The notes beneath the pieces are model-generated. The model was not told the origin of the DNA. It saw only the letters and a program-made list of their open reading frames with translations, and searched no databases. Positions 1 to 9,569 of a stretch of DNA of 45,793 nucleotides are shown here, piece by piece; position 1 is the first letter of the stretch, and each line of letters opens with the position of its first letter. The DNA is taken from positions 1 through 45,793 of the forward strand of contig NZ_VHLM01000039.1 in assembly GCF_009764685.1 (NCBI RefSeq), written 5' to 3'. The DNA comes from Flavobacterium sp. I-STPP5a (GTDB taxonomy: Bacteria; Bacteroidota; Bacteroidia; Flavobacteriales; Flavobacteriaceae). The position numbers and the translations under genes are program-made.

Positions 1-121
1 TATTTGAGAAAACAAAGTTATATTTGACATAGAAGAGGGCTTTTTTGTTGTGCAACTCAAAGTTAATTTGAGATACAAAAATTACCCTCTTTTTCTTTTC
101 TTTTTTTAAATGTTTAGGACG

Positions 122-778
122 CTATTGGTCTGGATAACTTAAACGAAATTTTTTATTATCGATTGGTTCGTGATTTTCGTATTTACGTAAGATTATTTGA
201 TATTTTTCTTGAAGTTTAAAACAAAATTGCATTTTTTCTTTTTCTGTTGCATCAGTTTCATAAGATTTGTAATTCTGTAATTCATTATAAACATCAGCAA
301 GGTCAAGCGCACAATCGTGAAAATTTTTGGCTTTTACCAAATAATTTTGTGTGTTTTCAAAAACTGAGAAAATAAGTAGAAATATTGAAATTGCCGTTAT
401 AGCAAATGCAATTAAATTTGGATTGTATTCTTTTGGATTATATAAATTGTAAACTGATAAGAAACCGAATATGATTAAATAAGCTGATAAAAATGCTAGA
501 CCTAAATTCGAGTATTTAGCTGTTGTTTTATTTCTCGTGTCTGCATAAAATCTAGTTCCTTTAGTTGACCAAATTTTATGTTTTAGTTCTTCGAGAAAAT
601 CTTTATCTAAATGTTCCTTTCCTTTTTCTTTTACAAAAGTTGATCTACTTTCTTTGGTCATTTTTCGTTTTTTTTGTAATGTGTTACCTAACTTATATCT
701 GATTCTAAGAATACCAGACCAATTAAACCACAATTGAGTGGCTTTGTCTAACATACGCCATACTAAATTTATTCCCAA
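122..778 (-). CDS. SLATT-domain two-TM membrane protein
   Basis: 218 aa. Two hydrophobic helices are visible at about residues 91-111 and 121-140. They are followed by a cytoplasmic helical tail with a Tyr-x-x-Ile-Leu...Tyr-Glu-Asn-His-Glu segment near residues 193-204. This layout (basic N-terminal helix, 2TM, helical tail with ENH) is what I recognise from the SLATT families, which are predicted pore-forming effectors in nucleotide-signalling and reverse-transcriptase defence systems. No sensor, cyclase or RT gene is visible next to it; trmD is divergent on the right, and the left side is cut by the window edge. Its role is therefore unproven, and it could be half of a two-gene system whose partner lies left of position 1. 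Start taken as the first ATG. M10 or M40 are alternatives. Confidence 0.6.
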   Translation of the reverse strand: MGINLVWRMLDKATQLWFNWSGILRIRYKLGNTLQKKRKMTKESRSTFVKEKGKEHLDKDFLEELKHKIWSTKGTRFYADTRNKTTAKYSNLGLAFLSAYLIIFGFLSVYNLYNPKEYNPNLIAFAITAISIFLLIFSVFENTQNYLVKAKNFHDCALDLADVYNELQNYKSYETDATEKEKMQFCFKLQEKYQIILRKYENHEPIDNKKFRLSYPDQ

Positions 779-877
779 ATATATAAATAATTAGTTACAA
801 ATCACGAAACTATCTTTACATCAAAAGAATAATTTTCGAACTTGTACAAACGGAAACTATCTTGAAATACAGACGCC

Positions 878-950
878 TTAGCCCAGATAGTCCCGAAACC
901 CCGGGATGGCGTATAAGATTGTAACGTATAGCTGGATCAAGCTCCTAAAG
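878..950. repeat. flavobacterial intergenic palindromic element
   Basis: This GC-richer island sits in the AT-rich 262-bp gap between the SLATT gene and trmD. It contains TAGCCCAGATAG, the hairpin TCCCGaaaccCCGGGA-like core, then GATTGTAACGTATAGC and GCTCCTAA. From memory, very similar sequences with the same GATTGTA...GGATAGC...GCTCCTAA ending recur between genes in many Flavobacterium genomes; I could not check this here. Function unknown. It may be a REP-like or structured RNA element. Nothing else was found in the gap except the trmD promoter. Confidence 0.4.
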
Positions 951-1005
951 AAAAGTTTAATGGTTGAAATGGGTATTTGATTATTAGAAAACCTTAGCAA
1001 CTTTG

Positions 1006-1013
1006 TATCTTTG
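1006..1013 (+). promoter_or_regulatory. -7 motif (TATCTTTG) for trmD
   Basis: TATCTTTG matches the flavobacterial TAnnTTTG consensus and ends 27 bp before the trmD ATG. No well-spaced TTG -33 motif is seen; the nearest TTG is 26 bp upstream. Confidence 0.5.
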
Positions 1014-1040
1014 TTGCTTAGAACCTTTTTAAGAAAAATT

Positions 1041-1718
1041 ATGCGCATTGATATTGTTACCGTTTTGCCTGAGTTGTTGAGAAGCCCGTTTGAAGCTTCG
1101 ATTATGAAACGTGCTATTGATAAAGGATTGGTGGAAGTTCATTTTCATAACCTGCGCGATTACACGACTAACAAACAAAAAAGTGTTGACGATTATCCAT
1201 ATGGTGGCGGCGCTGGAATGGTGATGACCGTGCAACCTATTGATGCTTGCATTACGCACTTAAAAAGCGAACGTACCTACGACGAAGTGATTTACATGTC
1301 GCCCGATGGAGAAACACTCAACCAGAAAATGGCGAATACGATGTCCTTGTATGAAAACATTATTATTTTATGTGGCCACTACAAAGGCGTAGACCAGCGT
1401 GTGCGCGATCATTTTATTACCAAAGAAATTTCTATTGGGGATTATGTTTTATCGGGTGGTGAATTGGGAGCTTTAGTGTTATCCGATGCTTTAATCAGGT
1501 TGATTCCTGGGGTATTGAGTGATGAAACTTCGGCTTTGACTGATAGTTTTCAAGATGGGTTGTTGTCAGGACCTATTTACACACGACCTGCAGACTACAA
1601 AGGATGGAAAGTTCCAGAGGTTTTAACGAGTGGTAACTTTGCCAAAATTGACCAATGGCGCGAGGATATGGCCTATGAACATACTAAAAATAGAAGACCA
1701 GATTTGTTGGAGGATTAG
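1041..1718 (+). CDS. trmD: tRNA (guanine-37-N1)-methyltransferase TrmD
   Basis: 225 aa from the ATG at 1041, giving [13 protein letters not shown] as N-terminus. An upstream in-frame extension to 1011 overlaps the -7 promoter motif, so it was rejected. The enzyme transfers a methyl group from SAM to G37 of tRNAs, 3' of the anticodon, which prevents +1 frameshifting. The SPOUT-family signatures are present: [10 protein letters not shown] (about residues 53-62) and the trefoil-knot SAM site with [10 protein letters not shown] and [11 protein letters not shown] (about 111-137). Length is typical. It is usually followed directly by rplS. Here a four-helix-bundle gene and repeats intervene, and rplS has its own promoter motif. 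Confidence 0.97.
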   Translation: MRIDIVTVLPELLRSPFEASIMKRAIDKGLVEVHFHNLRDYTTNKQKSVDDYPYGGGAGMVMTVQPIDACITHLKSERTYDEVIYMSPDGETLNQKMANTMSLYENIIILCGHYKGVDQRVRDHFITKEISIGDYVLSGGELGALVLSDALIRLIPGVLSDETSALTDSFQDGLLSGPIYTRPADYKGWKVPEVLTSGNFAKIDQWREDMAYEHTKNRRPDLLED

Positions 1719-1821
1719 GACAGTTTGCAGTCACAGTGGGCAGTCGCAGTTTTCGAGTTATTGGCAAAAATGGACAGTCTCCAGTCACAGTGGGTAGTCG
1801 CAGTCACAGTGGACAGTCGTT
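1719..1821. repeat. CAGTC-type degenerate repeats left of the four-helix gene
   Basis: Immediately after the trmD stop the sequence is made of variants of CAGTCACAGTGGGCAGTCGCAG, with three recognisable blocks near 1725-1750, 1775-1803 and 1803-1820. The motif is in the opposite orientation to the GACTGAAAACT repeats that follow, so the two blocks could base-pair. No gene is present in the 302-bp interval to 2020. Confidence 0.7.
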
Positions 1822-1866
1822 GTTGATTTTTTTTTAGTAATTTCACTACAAAATACGAACTGAAAA

Positions 1867-1992
1867 CTGAAAACTGAGACTGAAAACTGAGACTGAAAAC
1901 TGAGACTGAAAACTGAGACTGAAAACTGAGACTGAAAACTGAGACTGAAAACTGAGACTGAAAACTGAGACTGAAAACTGAGACTGAAAACT
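1867..1992. repeat. 13-bp tandem repeat array, about 9.7 copies
   Basis: Nine perfect copies of CTGAAAACTGAGA start at 1867 and repeat every 13 bp to 1983, followed by a partial copy (CTGAAAACT) to 1992. A partial unit precedes it at 1860. The unit is not a multiple of three, and the spurious minus-strand reading frame through it codes only for a low-complexity Ser/Phe/Gln peptide. Perfect identity between units suggests recent expansion by slippage or unequal exchange. Confidence 0.9.
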
Positions 1993-2020
1993 AAAAAAAG
2001 CAACCTAAATAAAGAAAATC

Positions 2021-2389
2021 ATGGATTTCAAAGAATTAGCAGCATTTCAGAAATCGTTTTTGTTAGCAATGAATATCTTTAATTTATCAAAATCATTCCC
2101 AAAAGAAGAGAAATACGCTCTTACAGATCAAATGCGCCGCTCCTCGAGAAGTGTTTCAGCTAACATTGCCGAGGCCTATAGAAAAAGGCGATATCCCAAT
2201 CATTTCATCAGTAAATTAACAGACAGCGATGCTGAAAACTCAGAGACAAGTGTATGGCTAGAATTTGCATTAAAGTGCGAGTATATAGACTTAGCAACGT
2301 TCACTGAATTAAATAACCAAACCATCGAAATTGGAAAGTTAATTAATTTCATGATCAATAATCCAAGTAAATTTGGTTGCAAAATTTAA
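2021..2389 (+). CDS. four-helix-bundle protein (S23 / 23S rRNA intervening-sequence family)
   Basis: 122 aa, starting MDFKELAAFQKSFLLAMNIF. It has the family signature FPKEEKYALTDQMRRSSRSVSANIAEAY (about residues 26-53) and a second motif around LTDSDAENSETSVWLEFA (about 66-83). The family includes proteins encoded in 23S rRNA intervening sequences and the Avd accessory protein of diversity-generating retroelements. Avd is known to bind nucleic acid and RT, but no DGR template or RT is visible here. The gene lies between trmD and rplS, normally adjacent, and is bordered on both sides by short GACTG-type repeats. It therefore looks inserted. Cellular function of free-standing members is unknown. 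Confidence 0.9.
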   Translation: MDFKELAAFQKSFLLAMNIFNLSKSFPKEEKYALTDQMRRSSRSVSANIAEAYRKRRYPNHFISKLTDSDAENSETSVWLEFALKCEYIDLATFTELNNQTIEIGKLINFMINNPSKFGCKI

Positions 2390-2414
2390 TTCACAGCAAA
2401 TCATAGAAATTTTT

Positions 2415-2522
2415 GACTGAAAACTGAAAACTGACACTGTAAACCGAGACTTAGACTGAATACTTTAACTGAATACTGTGACTGATTACCGTGACTGAAA
2501 ACTGCAAACTGAGACTAAAAAC
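2415..2522. repeat. degenerate GACTGAAAACTG repeats right of the four-helix gene
   Basis: From 2415 to about 2522 the sequence is a decayed series of GACTGAAAACTG, GAATACTG and GATTACCG units in the same orientation as the 13-bp array at 1867-1992. It is followed by AACTTTAAAC repeats. With the left-side repeats it frames the four-helix gene. Confidence 0.75.
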
Positions 2523-2576
2523 CAAGAACTTCTAAACTTTAAACAAGAAAAACTTTAAACTTTAAACATTTTTTTT

Positions 2577-2584
2577 TACTTTTG
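2577..2584 (+). promoter_or_regulatory. -7 motif (TACTTTTG) for rplS
   Basis: TACTTTTG fits TAnnTTTG and lies after the repeats and upstream of the 72-bp rplS leader. It indicates that rplS can be transcribed independently of trmD. No TTG -33 motif is seen at the usual spacing. Confidence 0.5.
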
Positions 2585-2588
2585 CACC

Positions 2589-2645
2589 CACATTAAGTTA
2601 ACCTCTGGCGAGATCCGTGAATGTTGACCTAAATTAAACCATAAT
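2589..2645 (+). ncRNA. candidate L19 ribosomal-protein leader
   Basis: The 5' untranslated region of rplS holds a GC-richer stretch. GTTAAC (2597-2602) can pair with GTTGAC (2623-2628), counting one G-U pair. Between them a small TCT/AGA stem with loop GGCG can form. I recall that an L19 leader motif has been described in Flavobacteria, which fits autogenous control by L19. I could not compare the sequence with that model, so this rests on position and local pairing. Confidence 0.35.
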
Positions 2646-2656
2646 AAAATACAATC

Positions 2657-3007
2657 ATGGCAGATTTAATGAAATTCGTTCAAGACGAGTTTGTAACAAG
2701 AAAAGATTTCCCAGTTTTTGCAGCTGGAGACACGATCACTGTTTTCTACGAAATTAGAGAGGGTGAAAAAACAAGAACTCAGTTCTTTAAAGGAGTTGTA
2801 ATTCAAAGAAGAGGTTCAGCTAATACTGAAACTTTTACAATCCGTAAAATGTCTGGTGCAATTGGAGTAGAGCGTATTTTCCCAGTGAACTTACCTGCAT
2901 TACAAAAAATTGAAATCAACAAAAAAGGTGCAGTTCGTAGAGCTAGAATTTTCTACTTCAGAGAACTTACTGGTAAAAAAGCTAAGATTAAAGACAAAAG
3001 AAGATAG
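2657..3007 (+). CDS. rplS: 50S ribosomal protein L19
   Basis: 116 aa, starting MADLMKFVQDEFVTRKDFPVFAAGDTI. The L19 hallmarks are present: the GDTI...VFYEIREGEKTRTQFFKGVVIQRRG block (about 24-53), the FTIRKMSGAIGVERIFPVN block (about 60-78), and a basic C-terminus with RRARIFYFRELTGKKAKIK. L19 sits at the 30S-50S interface. The gene has its own -7 motif and leader upstream and a strong terminator downstream, so it is monocistronic here. Confidence 0.98.
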   Translation: MADLMKFVQDEFVTRKDFPVFAAGDTITVFYEIREGEKTRTQFFKGVVIQRRGSANTETFTIRKMSGAIGVERIFPVNLPALQKIEINKKGAVRRARIFYFRELTGKKAKIKDKRR

Positions 3008-3027
3008 TCAAATATCTCTTTATAATA

Positions 3028-3058
3028 AAAGTCCCAACATGTTTGGGACTTTTTTTTG
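3028..3058 (+). terminator. intrinsic terminator of rplS
   Basis: Stem GTCCCAA (3031-3037) pairs with TTGGGAC (3043-3049) over a 5-nt loop, extended by flanking AAA/TTT and followed by a run of eight T. Confidence 0.9.
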
Positions 3059-3193
3059 TTTATAACTTCCTTATAAATTTAGAATTTAGTAGGATTGTAA
3101 CCTGAAATATAACAATTTGCAAATAGTACGTTAGTAATCCTGAAATTCGAGTTTTTCTCTCACAAATCATCCCTCAATTACATCTGATTTTCA

Positions 3194-3201
3194 TATATTT
3201 G
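3194..3201 (+). promoter_or_regulatory. -7 motif (TATATTTG) for the isocitrate dehydrogenase gene
   Basis: TATATTTG matches TAnnTTTG, 71 bp before the ATG at 3273. The -33 TTG is not apparent. The rest of the 3059-3272 gap shows no gene. Confidence 0.4.
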
Positions 3202-3251
3202 TGCGTCTTATTTCAGGAAAAAATTCCTTGAATAAGCTACATTTAACGTGA

Positions 3252-5495
<2,244 letters not shown>

Positions 5496-5520
5496 GTAGA
5501 ATAACAATAGTGATACAAAA

Positions 5521-5554
5521 AAAAGAAGACAACTGTAAAAAGTTGTCTTTTTTT
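5521..5554 (+). terminator. intrinsic terminator of icd
   Basis: AAGACAACT (5526-5534) pairs with AGTTGTCTT (5541-5549) over a 6-nt loop and runs into a T tract. Confidence 0.9.
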
Positions 5555-5640
5555 ATCTTAGCAATACCTTAACATGTGTTAGATGCAAATTACCAAACTA
5601 TTTGAGTAATTTGTACTTTCATTCTGATAAAAATAAAACA

Positions 5641-8022
5641 ATGAACTCAAAAAAATACATTCTGTACTTTATAGTTGTACTATCGTCATTTTGCTCATTT
5701 GCTCAGGAAAAATTCACCCTTAGCGGAACTATAATCGATGCAAGCAGTAACGAGTCTTTAATAGGCGTTAATGTTGTTTTACCAAGTTTAAAAACAGGTG
5801 TTACTACTAATGAATATGGGTTTTTTTCAATCACAGTTCCTAAGGGAATTTACACCGTACAAGTAAGTTACTTGGGGTTTCAAACGCTTGAAGAATCTAT
5901 TGATTTGAACCAAAATACGATTCGGAATTTCAAACTAGTGGGTAATGAAACCATTTTAAAGGAAGTAATTATCACCGACAATAAAACTAAAATTGACATC
6001 AAAAAACCAGAGATGAGCGTGAATAAACTCTCCATTTCTGCAATCAAAAAAATGCCCGTTGTAATGGGAGAAGTTGATGTTTTAAAATCTATTTTACTAT
6101 TACCTGGCGTTACCAATGCTGGCGAAGGTGCCTCCGGATTTAATGTGCGAGGTGGTGGAGCTGATCAAAACTTAATTTTATTAGATGAAGCAACAATTTT
6201 CAATTCTTCACATGTTTTTGGATTTTTCTCTGTTTTTAATCCTGATGCTATCAAAGATTTAAAGTTGTATAAAGGTGGAATTCCAGCACGATATGGCGGA
6301 AGAGCTTCATCTGTTCTGGATATTTATCAAAAAGATGGTAACAGCAAAGAATTTCATGTAAACGGTGGAATTGGGTTAATATCCAGTAGAATTTTGGCTG
6401 AAGGACCACTAGTAAAAGACAAAGGATCTTTCTTGATAGGCGGTCGCAGCTCTTATGCACATTTGTTCTTGAAACTTTCTGAAGAGCAAAAAGACAACTC
6501 TGCTTATTTTTATGATTTAAATACAAAACTGAGCTATAAATTAAACCCGAATAACAGTTTATACTTGTCGGGGTATTTTGGTCGAGATGTTTTCAGTCTT
6601 AACGAAAGTTTTACCAATATTTACGGGAATGCTACTTTAAACCTAAGGTGGAATCACTTATTTTCAGAAAAATTATTTTCAAACTTATCACTAATCTACA
6701 GTGACTATTATTATGGTTTGGATTTGGATTTTGTAGGTTTCAAATGGGATTCTGGTATTAAAAACTACAACGTTAAATACGACTTTAAAAACTACATTTC
6801 AGATAAGTTCAAATTGAATTATGGACTGAACGCCATTTACTATGAATTCAATCCCGGCACCATAAAACCTAGCAATGAAAATTCTGGAATTAACTTTGAC
6901 CAGCTGGATAAAAAATACGCTTTTGAACCAGCACTTTACTTAAATGCAGATCATGAAATATCTAATAAAATAGCGCTTTCTTATGGACTTCGTTACAGTA
7001 TGTTTTATAGATTAGGGCAATCTACGGTAAATATTTATGAAAACAACAATCCAGTCCTTTTTGATCCTCAGTTGCAAATTTATGAAAAAGCTACACCCAT
7101 AAGTTCTCAATTTTATGGTAAAAACAAGGTCATTAAGAACTATAATTATCTTGAACCACGCTTGTCAATTGCGTACCAAATTAATGAGGAACAATCTGTA
7201 AAAGCCAGTTACAACAGGATGGTACAGTATTTACAATTAATTTCTAACACCTCATCTCCTACTCCGCTAGACGTGTGGACACCGAGTGACAATTTTATCA
7301 AGCCTCAAATTGCAGATCAAGTTGCATTGGGCTATTTTAAAAATTTTAATGATGACATGTATTCTCTTGAGGTTGAAACCTATTACAAAGAGGTTCAAAA
7401 CCGATTGGACTATATTGATGGTGCCGATTTAATTGCGAATAAAGCTATTGAGCAAATTATTTTAAATGGACAATTAAGATCCTACGGTTTGGAAATTATG
7501 TTGCGTAAAAATGAAGGCAAACTAAACGGGTGGATTTCGTATACACTATCAAAATCCGAGCAACAAACACCGGGAAGAACTCCGCTAGAAACAGGGATAA
7601 ACAATGGTCAGTGGTACAACTCTGTATATGACAAGTTACATAATATTGCTGTTACCTCATCCTATAATTTAAATGACAAATGGTCTTTTGGTGCTAACTT
7701 TGCACTTCAAACAGGCCAACCAGTAACCTACCCAAGTGGGCAATACGAGTATTTGGGCATAGTTGTTCCTAGCTATGGATTGCGCAATGAAAATAGATTA
7801 CCAGCCTACCACCACTTAGATCTAGCAGCTACCTTAACTCCTACAAAAAATAAAAATAGACAATGGAAAGGCGAATGGGTTTTTAGTATTTATAATGTAT
7901 ACAACCGTCGTAATGCTGCGTCAATCAATTTTAGACAAAACGCAGACACAGGCAATAATGAAGCCGTAAGAACCTCTATTTTTGGGATGGTTCCAGCAGT
8001 GAGTTACAACTTTAAATTTTAG
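5641..8022 (+). CDS. TonB-dependent outer-membrane receptor with carboxypeptidase-like N-domain
   Basis: 793 aa from the ATG at 5641, which gives a clean signal peptide MNSKKYILYFIVVLSSFCSFAQ. A 13-residue upstream extension to 5602 lacks this and was rejected. Residues about 24-110 form a CarboxypepD_reg-like domain (LSGTIIDASSNESLIGVNV...ISVSYLGFQT type). A plug domain follows with GASGFNVRGGGADQNLILLDEATIFNSSHVFGFF and the GGIPARYGGRASSVLD end of the plug (about 165-235). The rest is a 22-strand barrel ending in an aromatic residue (YNFKF). It imports a ligand through the outer membrane using ExbBD-TonB energy. The DUF4249 lipoprotein gene starts 26 bp downstream, forming the usual receptor/lipoprotein pair. 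Substrate unknown. Confidence 0.93.
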   Translation: MNSKKYILYFIVVLSSFCSFAQEKFTLSGTIIDASSNESLIGVNVVLPSLKTGVTTNEYGFFSITVPKGIYTVQVSYLGFQTLEESIDLNQNTIRNFKLVGNETILKEVIITDNKTKIDIKKPEMSVNKLSISAIKKMPVVMGEVDVLKSILLLPGVTNAGEGASGFNVRGGGADQNLILLDEATIFNSSHVFGFFSVFNPDAIKDLKLYKGGIPARYGGRASSVLDIYQKDGNSKEFHVNGGIGLISSRILAEGPLVKDKGSFLIGGRSSYAHLFLKLSEEQKDNSAYFYDLNTKLSYKLNPNNSLYLSGYFGRDVFSLNESFTNIYGNATLNLRWNHLFSEKLFSNLSLIYSDYYYGLDLDFVGFKWDSGIKNYNVKYDFKNYISDKFKLNYGLNAIYYEFNPGTIKPSNENSGINFDQLDKKYAFEPALYLNADHEISNKIALSYGLRYSMFYRLGQSTVNIYENNNPVLFDPQLQIYEKATPISSQFYGKNKVIKNYNYLEPRLSIAYQINEEQSVKASYNRMVQYLQLISNTSSPTPLDVWTPSDNFIKPQIADQVALGYFKNFNDDMYSLEVETYYKEVQNRLDYIDGADLIANKAIEQIILNGQLRSYGLEIMLRKNEGKLNGWISYTLSKSEQQTPGRTPLETGINNGQWYNSVYDKLHNIAVTSSYNLNDKWSFGANFALQTGQPVTYPSGQYEYLGIVVPSYGLRNENRLPAYHHLDLAATLTPTKNKNRQWKGEWVFSIYNVYNRRNAASINFRQNADTGNNEAVRTSIFGMVPAVSYNFKF

Positions 8023-8048
8023 TACTTAAAATATTTTTAAAATTTCAG

Positions 8049-8873
8049 ATGATGAAAAAAGCAATCCTTCTCTTTATCCTAATTAGCGCTTGCATTACCA
8101 CTGGTTGTGAAGATGTAATAAATGTTGACTTGAATAATGCTGCGCCAAAACTAGTTATAGAGGCCGCAATAAACTGGAAAAAAGGAACAAGTGGTACAGT
8201 ACAAACCATTAAACTATCAACCACTACTGGTTTTTATGACACTAAAATTCCAAAAGTTTCAGGGGCTACCGTGACTATAAAAAATAGCACTAACACGATT
8301 TTTGTTTTTACTGAAACAGGAACACCTGGAGAATATGTTTGCACCAATTTTAACCCCGTTCTTAATGAGACTTACACGCTAAATATCATTAACAAAGGCG
8401 TTACCTATACTGCCACAGAAACATTAAAACCTGTTGCTTCAATTACCAAAATTGTTCAAAATGACAAAGGTGGCTTTACCGGAAACAATAAAGAAATTAA
8501 AACTTTTTACCAAGATCCTGCAGGAACTGCCAATTATTACCTCTACAAATACAGCTATTCTAATCAAGTAAAAGCAGATTATTATGTGGATCAAGATGAG
8601 TTTTTCAATGGCAATGAATTTTTTAGCATTTCTCAAAACGACGAACTTAAGAAAGGGGATCTCATTGAGGTAACGCATATCGGAATTTCAAAAGCCTATT
8701 ACAATTATATGAGTGTTCTAGTAAGTATTGCTGGTAACAATGGAGGTGGGCCATTTCAAGCACCGCCAGCAACTGTCAGAGGAAATATCATCAACTCGTC
8801 CACACCAGAAAACTATCCGCTTGGGTATTTTTCATTAAGCGAGACGGAGGTAAGAAATTATACGGTTGAATAA
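8049..8873 (+). CDS. DUF4249 lipoprotein, partner of the TonB receptor
   Basis: 274 aa. Signal peptide with a lipobox ending ...CITTGC, so Cys20 would be lipidated. The mature start is EDVINVDLNNAAPKLVIEAAINW, a recognisable DUF4249 opening. The body has FYDTKIPKVSGATVTIKN and ends YFSLSETEVRNYTVE, again family-like. In Bacteroidota, DUF4249 genes habitually sit directly after a TonB receptor, as here, and are thought to be surface-exposed accessory lipoproteins. Ligand unknown. MMKK start; the second Met (8052) is equally possible. Confidence 0.85.
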   Translation: MMKKAILLFILISACITTGCEDVINVDLNNAAPKLVIEAAINWKKGTSGTVQTIKLSTTTGFYDTKIPKVSGATVTIKNSTNTIFVFTETGTPGEYVCTNFNPVLNETYTLNIINKGVTYTATETLKPVASITKIVQNDKGGFTGNNKEIKTFYQDPAGTANYYLYKYSYSNQVKADYYVDQDEFFNGNEFFSISQNDELKKGDLIEVTHIGISKAYYNYMSVLVSIAGNNGGGPFQAPPATVRGNIINSSTPENYPLGYFSLSETEVRNYTVE

Positions 8874-8874
8874 G

Positions 8875-8882
8875 TATATTTG
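8875..8882 (+). promoter_or_regulatory. -7 motif (TATATTTG) for thiamine pyrophosphokinase
   Basis: TATATTTG overlaps the stop region of the DUF4249 gene and ends 24 bp before the ATG at 8907. It favours that start over the in-frame ATG at 8880, which overlaps the motif. Confidence 0.5.
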
Positions 8883-8906
8883 TACTCCAAACCAAAATTA
8901 GTAAAC

Positions 8907-9569
8907 ATGTCATCACATCATATCGTTCGGGACGATCAAGAACCTGCCTTAATAATTGCTAATGGCGCATCCTGTAATCCTGAACTTTTAGGTCAATTGC
9001 TGGAGTGGTCTCCTCTTGTAATTGTACTAGACTCTGCTATGGTGCGGGTTATGGAACTAGACATAAAAGTAGATGTACTCTTGGGTGATTTTGACCGTGG
9101 TTTTGATCCTGAAATCTATAAAACTTCTCAATATCCGCTCGAAATTGTTCATACACCTGACCAAAACAAAACAGACCTTGAGAAAGCTTTTGATTATTTA
9201 ATTAATAGAAAAATACCTGCTGTAAATGTGGTTTGGGCAACAGGAAAAAGAGCCGACCATACGATTACGAACCTAACCAACATCCCAAAATACCGAAACC
9301 TACTGAAAATTGTGATTCTAGACGATCACTCTAAAGTATTTTTGTTGCCTAGAAAATTCGAAAAATGGTATACAGCACAAACTCCTATTTCATTAATCCC
9401 AATAGGACAAGTAACAGGAATTCACTCTGATAATTTATTTTATCCGCTTCAAAACGATACCTTAACTATAGGATATCGAACTGGCAGTAGTAACCACGTG
9501 GCTCAAGATGGATTAGTTACCATACTTCATGAAGAAGGTGATTTGCTACTTATGGAATGTCTGGATTAA
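8907..9569 (+). CDS. thiamine diphosphokinase
   Basis: 220 aa from 8907 (MSSHHIVRDDQEPALIIANG). The enzyme makes thiamine diphosphate from thiamine and ATP. Family motifs are in order: substrate/metal motif LLGDFDRG (about 58-65), DQNKTDLEKAF (about 85-95) and ATGKRADHTITNL (about 111-123). A C-terminal beta-rich domain with GIHSDNLFYPL and SNHV completes the fold. It lies just after the TonB/DUF4249 pair. A link to thiamine uptake by that pair would be speculation. The 3' end overlaps the convergent hydrolase gene by 4 bp. Confidence 0.87.
   Translation: MSSHHIVRDDQEPALIIANGASCNPELLGQLLEWSPLVIVLDSAMVRVMELDIKVDVLLGDFDRGFDPEIYKTSQYPLEIVHTPDQNKTDLEKAFDYLINRKIPAVNVVWATGKRADHTITNLTNIPKYRNLLKIVILDDHSKVFLLPRKFEKWYTAQTPISLIPIGQVTGIHSDNLFYPLQNDTLTIGYRTGSSNHVAQDGLVTILHEEGDLLLMECLD

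Noticed and set aside
1867..1992. Tandem array as a CRISPR
   Set aside because: Units are 13 bp, contiguous and without spacers, and no cas genes are present.
1785..2003. 72-aa minus-strand open frame rich in Ser, Phe, Val and Gln
   Set aside because: It is only the translation of the 13-bp tandem array and neighbouring repeats. No start context or family.
2021..2389. Diversity-generating retroelement around the four-helix (Avd-like) gene
   Set aside because: No reverse transcriptase, template repeat or variable repeat is visible nearby.
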